From positions 50,527,297 through 50,591,296 of the forward strand of contig NC_089766.1 in assembly GCF_040412425.1 (NCBI RefSeq): a stretch of DNA of 64,000 nucleotides, written 5' to 3'. Position 1 is the stretch's first letter. Every line of letters starts with the position of its first letter. Positions 61,591 to 64,000 of this stretch are shown here, in pieces. The notes beneath the pieces were generated by a model. The model was not told the origin of the DNA and did no database searches. It saw nothing but the letters and a program-made list of their open reading frames with translations. The position numbers and the translations under genes are program-made. This stretch comes from Macrobrachium rosenbergii (Eukaryota; Arthropoda; Malacostraca; Decapoda; Palaemonidae).

Positions 61591-61806
61591 ACTGGTCGGC
61601 TGGTATAGTGGTAGTGTCGTGGCATGCCACTCAGACGTGGGGGGTTCGCGTCTCCCCAGGGCGATGAAAACTCACTGGCCCTGTATCATGATCAATCACT
61701 GCTGCAGTGTGGGGTCTGCTGCGGTGGGATGTTGGAACCAACTTTCTTTAGAAGCTTGAATTTCAAGTCAGTGGGCTTGTTCCCTACGACTAGGGTTCAT
61801 CTGCTG
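61591..61806 (+). mobile_element. SINE-L: tRNA-derived head with a LINE-X tail
   Basis: The head GGTCGGCTGGTATAGTGGTA (D-arm/A-box-like) is followed at tRNA-like distance by the B-box-like GGGGTTCGCGTCTCC. A ~90-bp body (GATGAAAACTCACTGGCCCT, CTGCTGCAGTGTGGGGTCTG) then joins ~70 bp nearly identical to the LINE-X 3' end (TTCTTTAGAAGCTTGAATTT, CAAGTCAGTGGGCTTGTTCC, TAGGGTTCATCTGCTG). It ends in (AAT)n that continues to 61862. This is the architecture of a SINE mobilised by the LINE whose tail it carries. The tRNA-like part is not called as a functional tRNA gene. Confidence 0.8.
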
Positions 61807-61807
61807 A

Positions 61808-61862
<55 letters not shown>
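61807..61862. repeat. (AAT)n at the SINE-L 3' end
   Basis: About 18 units. Confidence 0.96.
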
Positions 61863-61918
61863 GACTTGAAATTCAAGCTTCCAAAGAATATGGTGCCCAT
61901 TAGGAAGAAGTAAGATTA
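61863..61918 (-). mobile_element. LINE-X tail fragment (about 55 bp)
   Basis: ACTTGAAATTCAAGCTTCCA, AAGAATATGGTGCCCATTAG and GAAGAAGTAAG complement the LINE-X 3' UTR upstream of its last 40 bases. With SINE-L it forms a tail-to-tail inverted pair. Confidence 0.7.
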
Positions 61919-63175
61919 AAATATCACATGAACAATGTATATCTACCTAAGTAGATCGTGGAATACATGCAATCATTCACTTGAGTTAAGTTAATTTCTT
62001 TACCTCGTGTGCCATGCTCTGGAAATCTCTTACTAATCCCTTGTTTCACGCATGCTGTTGCAACCTACTTTTCCCCACAACTTTTATTCCACCCGTTTTT
62101 AGACAATTTTTTTCTCTTGTTAAGGAATAGACAATAAAAAGGACCTGAGTGTAATGCACTTGTGCCACTTCCATCGAGATTCAGCTGATTACTGTATATT
62201 TTGTGTATTTACCCTTGTGTATACTGTATGTATATATAAATAAGTAAATAAATAAATAAATTTGTGTATATGGATATATATACATATACGAGCTCATACA
62301 TATTTATATACCATTACGAACACATGAAAATGAGTGCTATTTATATATATGTAGTTATTTATGTTTGTGTACATGTGTGCGCAACACCATTAAGAATATA
62401 AAAACGTTGCTTTATTTTTCATAGCGAATCGTGTGAGCAAGCACGTTCGGCGGGACAGTTATGTCTCACTCGATCTGTCGAACTTCCTGGTTCGTTTCCC
62501 TAATGATCTTGTTTTTCTCGTCGCGACTCCGCGCTCTCGTTGCCTTCAAAGAGAAGAAAAATGCACAAATTAACCGACCGGTCGTTTTTAGAGAGTCTGC
62601 GGGTACTGGCTGAAGAGGAGGGGTGTGTGGGTGTTGGGTGCGAGGAGGAGGCCTCGGAATCTCTTGTGGGAAACTATAGAAGAAGAAGAAGAGAAGGCAG
62701 TCGGAAGACCTTGGCAAATCTCGAAGTGGTCCTCTTCTGAAATCAGGCTTATCGCTCGCTCGCCGCGTCCCGCTTGTGTCCGGAGAAGTAGGTCGCGATC
62801 AGAGCTACTTAAGATCTGCTGAATCTCTGCTGATTCCTACCGATGAAAGTGGAGATAGGGTTACTGGAGTCCTCCAGCAGTAACTTTCTGTTCTCAGCCC
62901 TTCCTCCTATAAACAGCAGAACTGTGACGAGCGTCAAACTGTGCCGAAGTCGAAGCCGCAACAACTTCAGAGGGTTATGTAACGGGTCCACTTGCTCCTT
63001 CCTGGGTTGTTTACAGATGGCAAGCAGCGTCGCCAGTGTGTCTCGGGGCCGCCTATTGTAAGGTGATGAACTCGGTTTGTACTGTATTTCGCCTCCCAAG
63101 GTTTTCAAAATACATTAATAAGTTTGTTTTTAACAAGTTCATTTGCGTGCTGTCATGCTGGTACATGTGTATCTA

Positions 63176-63177
<2 letters not shown>
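61919..63177. other. Mostly unique; 62400-63100 gene-like in composition
   Basis: 61919-62400 is AT-rich with TATA runs. 62400-63100 has balanced GC, many CpGs and no simple repeats, and contains overlapping ORFs of up to 99 codons on both strands (62466-62717, 62540-62740, 62809-63108, 62843-63061). None is recognised. An exon or promoter is plausible but not demonstrable by eye. Confidence 0.35.

Positions 63178-63265
<88 letters not shown>
63178..63265. repeat. (TA)n microsatellite
   Basis: About 43 units. Confidence 0.98.
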
Positions 63266-63268
<3 letters not shown>

Positions 63269-63651
63269 AACACAAACAGCTTTTATATTATTTCTGCTGA
63301 ATCTAGCAGGAAGGCGCAGTGATCGCTAGTTAGCAGTTTTGAGAAGTCCTCAGCCCTTCCTTAGAACTCAAGTCTCCTTAAAACCAACCCCAAAATAATC
63401 CAGCTCAAGTGTATGACGGGGTCCTTAGGCCTAAGAAGACGGCTGTCAACGAGGGGGCATTGGCAACGCTGCCCTTGTGCGAAAGTCACCCCATTTTTGC
63501 GCTCTGCTAGTACCGGTAGGCCTACGCAGGTCTTTGCTTGGGCCTATAAGTCTTACATGCCTTTCTCGGCTACCTTAACCGTCTAACGATTTTCGCATAC
63601 CCTTGGACGGCCCAAATGGGCCTAAATTTATAACCATTCTGACTCACCTGT
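63266..63651. other. No gene recognised
   Basis: Unique-looking sequence of moderate GC. Confidence 0.45.
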
Positions 63652-63652
63652 A

Positions 63653-63688
<36 letters not shown>
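63652..63688. repeat. (TC)n microsatellite
   Basis: About 17 units. Confidence 0.97.
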
Positions 63689-63694
<6 letters not shown>

Positions 63695-64000
63695 AAGGTG
63701 AAGGAGGGCATAAAGAAAGACGATCTGCAGAAAAAGGTAGACTGAAATTTTCACGTTAAAAAGAAAAGGAAAAACACAACTAATTTTGATTCTGTTGCGA
63801 TTCCGAAAACCCCCCAAATTCTGGAATCCAGGTCAGTCTAATTACCTGTTCTTCATCACCCTGTTTCATTCACGTGAACCGAAAAAGGAGCAGAAAACCA
63901 TGGAAATACGACAGACAGATTCTCGATTTCCGAGAAGCCTCAACAAACGTTGAAAAAAATAAATTAGTTGTTTGTTACTGAAAGAATCGATGATTCCAGC
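63689..64000. other. No gene recognised; window edge
   Basis: AT-rich unique-looking sequence. Confidence 0.45.

Noticed and set aside
61591..61665. Functional tRNA gene
   Set aside because: tRNA-like signals are the head of SINE-L; continuous with a SINE body and LINE tail, with no Pol III T-run terminator directly after it.

Overview
The window is eukaryotic nuclear DNA, almost certainly from a decapod crustacean. Very long (TA)n, (TC)n/(GA)n and (ATT)n/(AAT)n arrays occur every 0.5-1 kb, interspersed with several families of short interspersed and fold-back elements and a few decayed non-LTR retrotransposons. No operons, Shine-Dalgarno sites, rRNA genes or dense ORFs are present. The decapod call rests on overall character and remembered similarity of the repeats to shrimp/prawn repeats; a caridean (palaemonid-like) prawn is my first guess, but that is inference.

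I cannot support any intact protein-coding gene. Nearly all long ORFs are translations of microsatellites (poly Ile-Tyr, Arg-Glu, Leu-Ser, Asn, Ile) or of a 29-bp minisatellite. The true protein traces are three decayed LINE fragments: LINE-X, the extreme C-terminus of ORF2 plus 3' UTR (20880-21505 and truncated relatives); LINE-Y, a reverse transcriptase palm region split by a SINE-like insertion (41881-42239 and 42543-42865); and LINE-Z, a reverse transcriptase C-terminal tail (26670-26891). A possible minus-strand first exon with a consensus splice donor lies at 56918-57180, with weak support.

Family names used here are my own. Repeat A: about 300 bp, SINE-like, 17 copies, all on the plus strand. 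Repeat M: about 370-430 bp, several built-in stem-loops, 11 copies in both orientations. Repeat T: terminal inverted repeats of about 30 bp. Repeat F: long fold-back arms around variable centres. Repeat H: short palindromic element. SINE-D, SINE-E and SINE-L: tRNA-derived SINEs; SINE-L shares its 3' tail with LINE-X.

Layout: 1-4.6 kb microsatellites, Repeat A copies, a LINE-X tail and a Repeat T fragment; 4.6-7.1 kb a 29-bp minisatellite of about 84 units; 7-20 kb microsatellites with Repeats A, F, H, M and T; 19-21.5 kb a composite trinucleotide tandem, a Repeat M copy that seeded a minisatellite, and LINE-X; 21.5-29.5 kb simple repeats, Repeats A and M and LINE-Z; 29.5-30.6 kb an inverted cluster of SINE-E; 31-38 kb Repeats A and M, LINE-X and a (TC)n-spacer satellite; 40-43 kb a GC-rich minisatellite and LINE-Y; 43-57 kb mixed repeats; 57-62 kb duplicated trinucleotide arrays and the LINE-X/SINE-L cluster; 62-64 kb the most unique-looking, gene-like sequence, in which no gene could be identified. 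Nothing here forms a pathway: the window reads as an intergenic or intronic repeat landscape.
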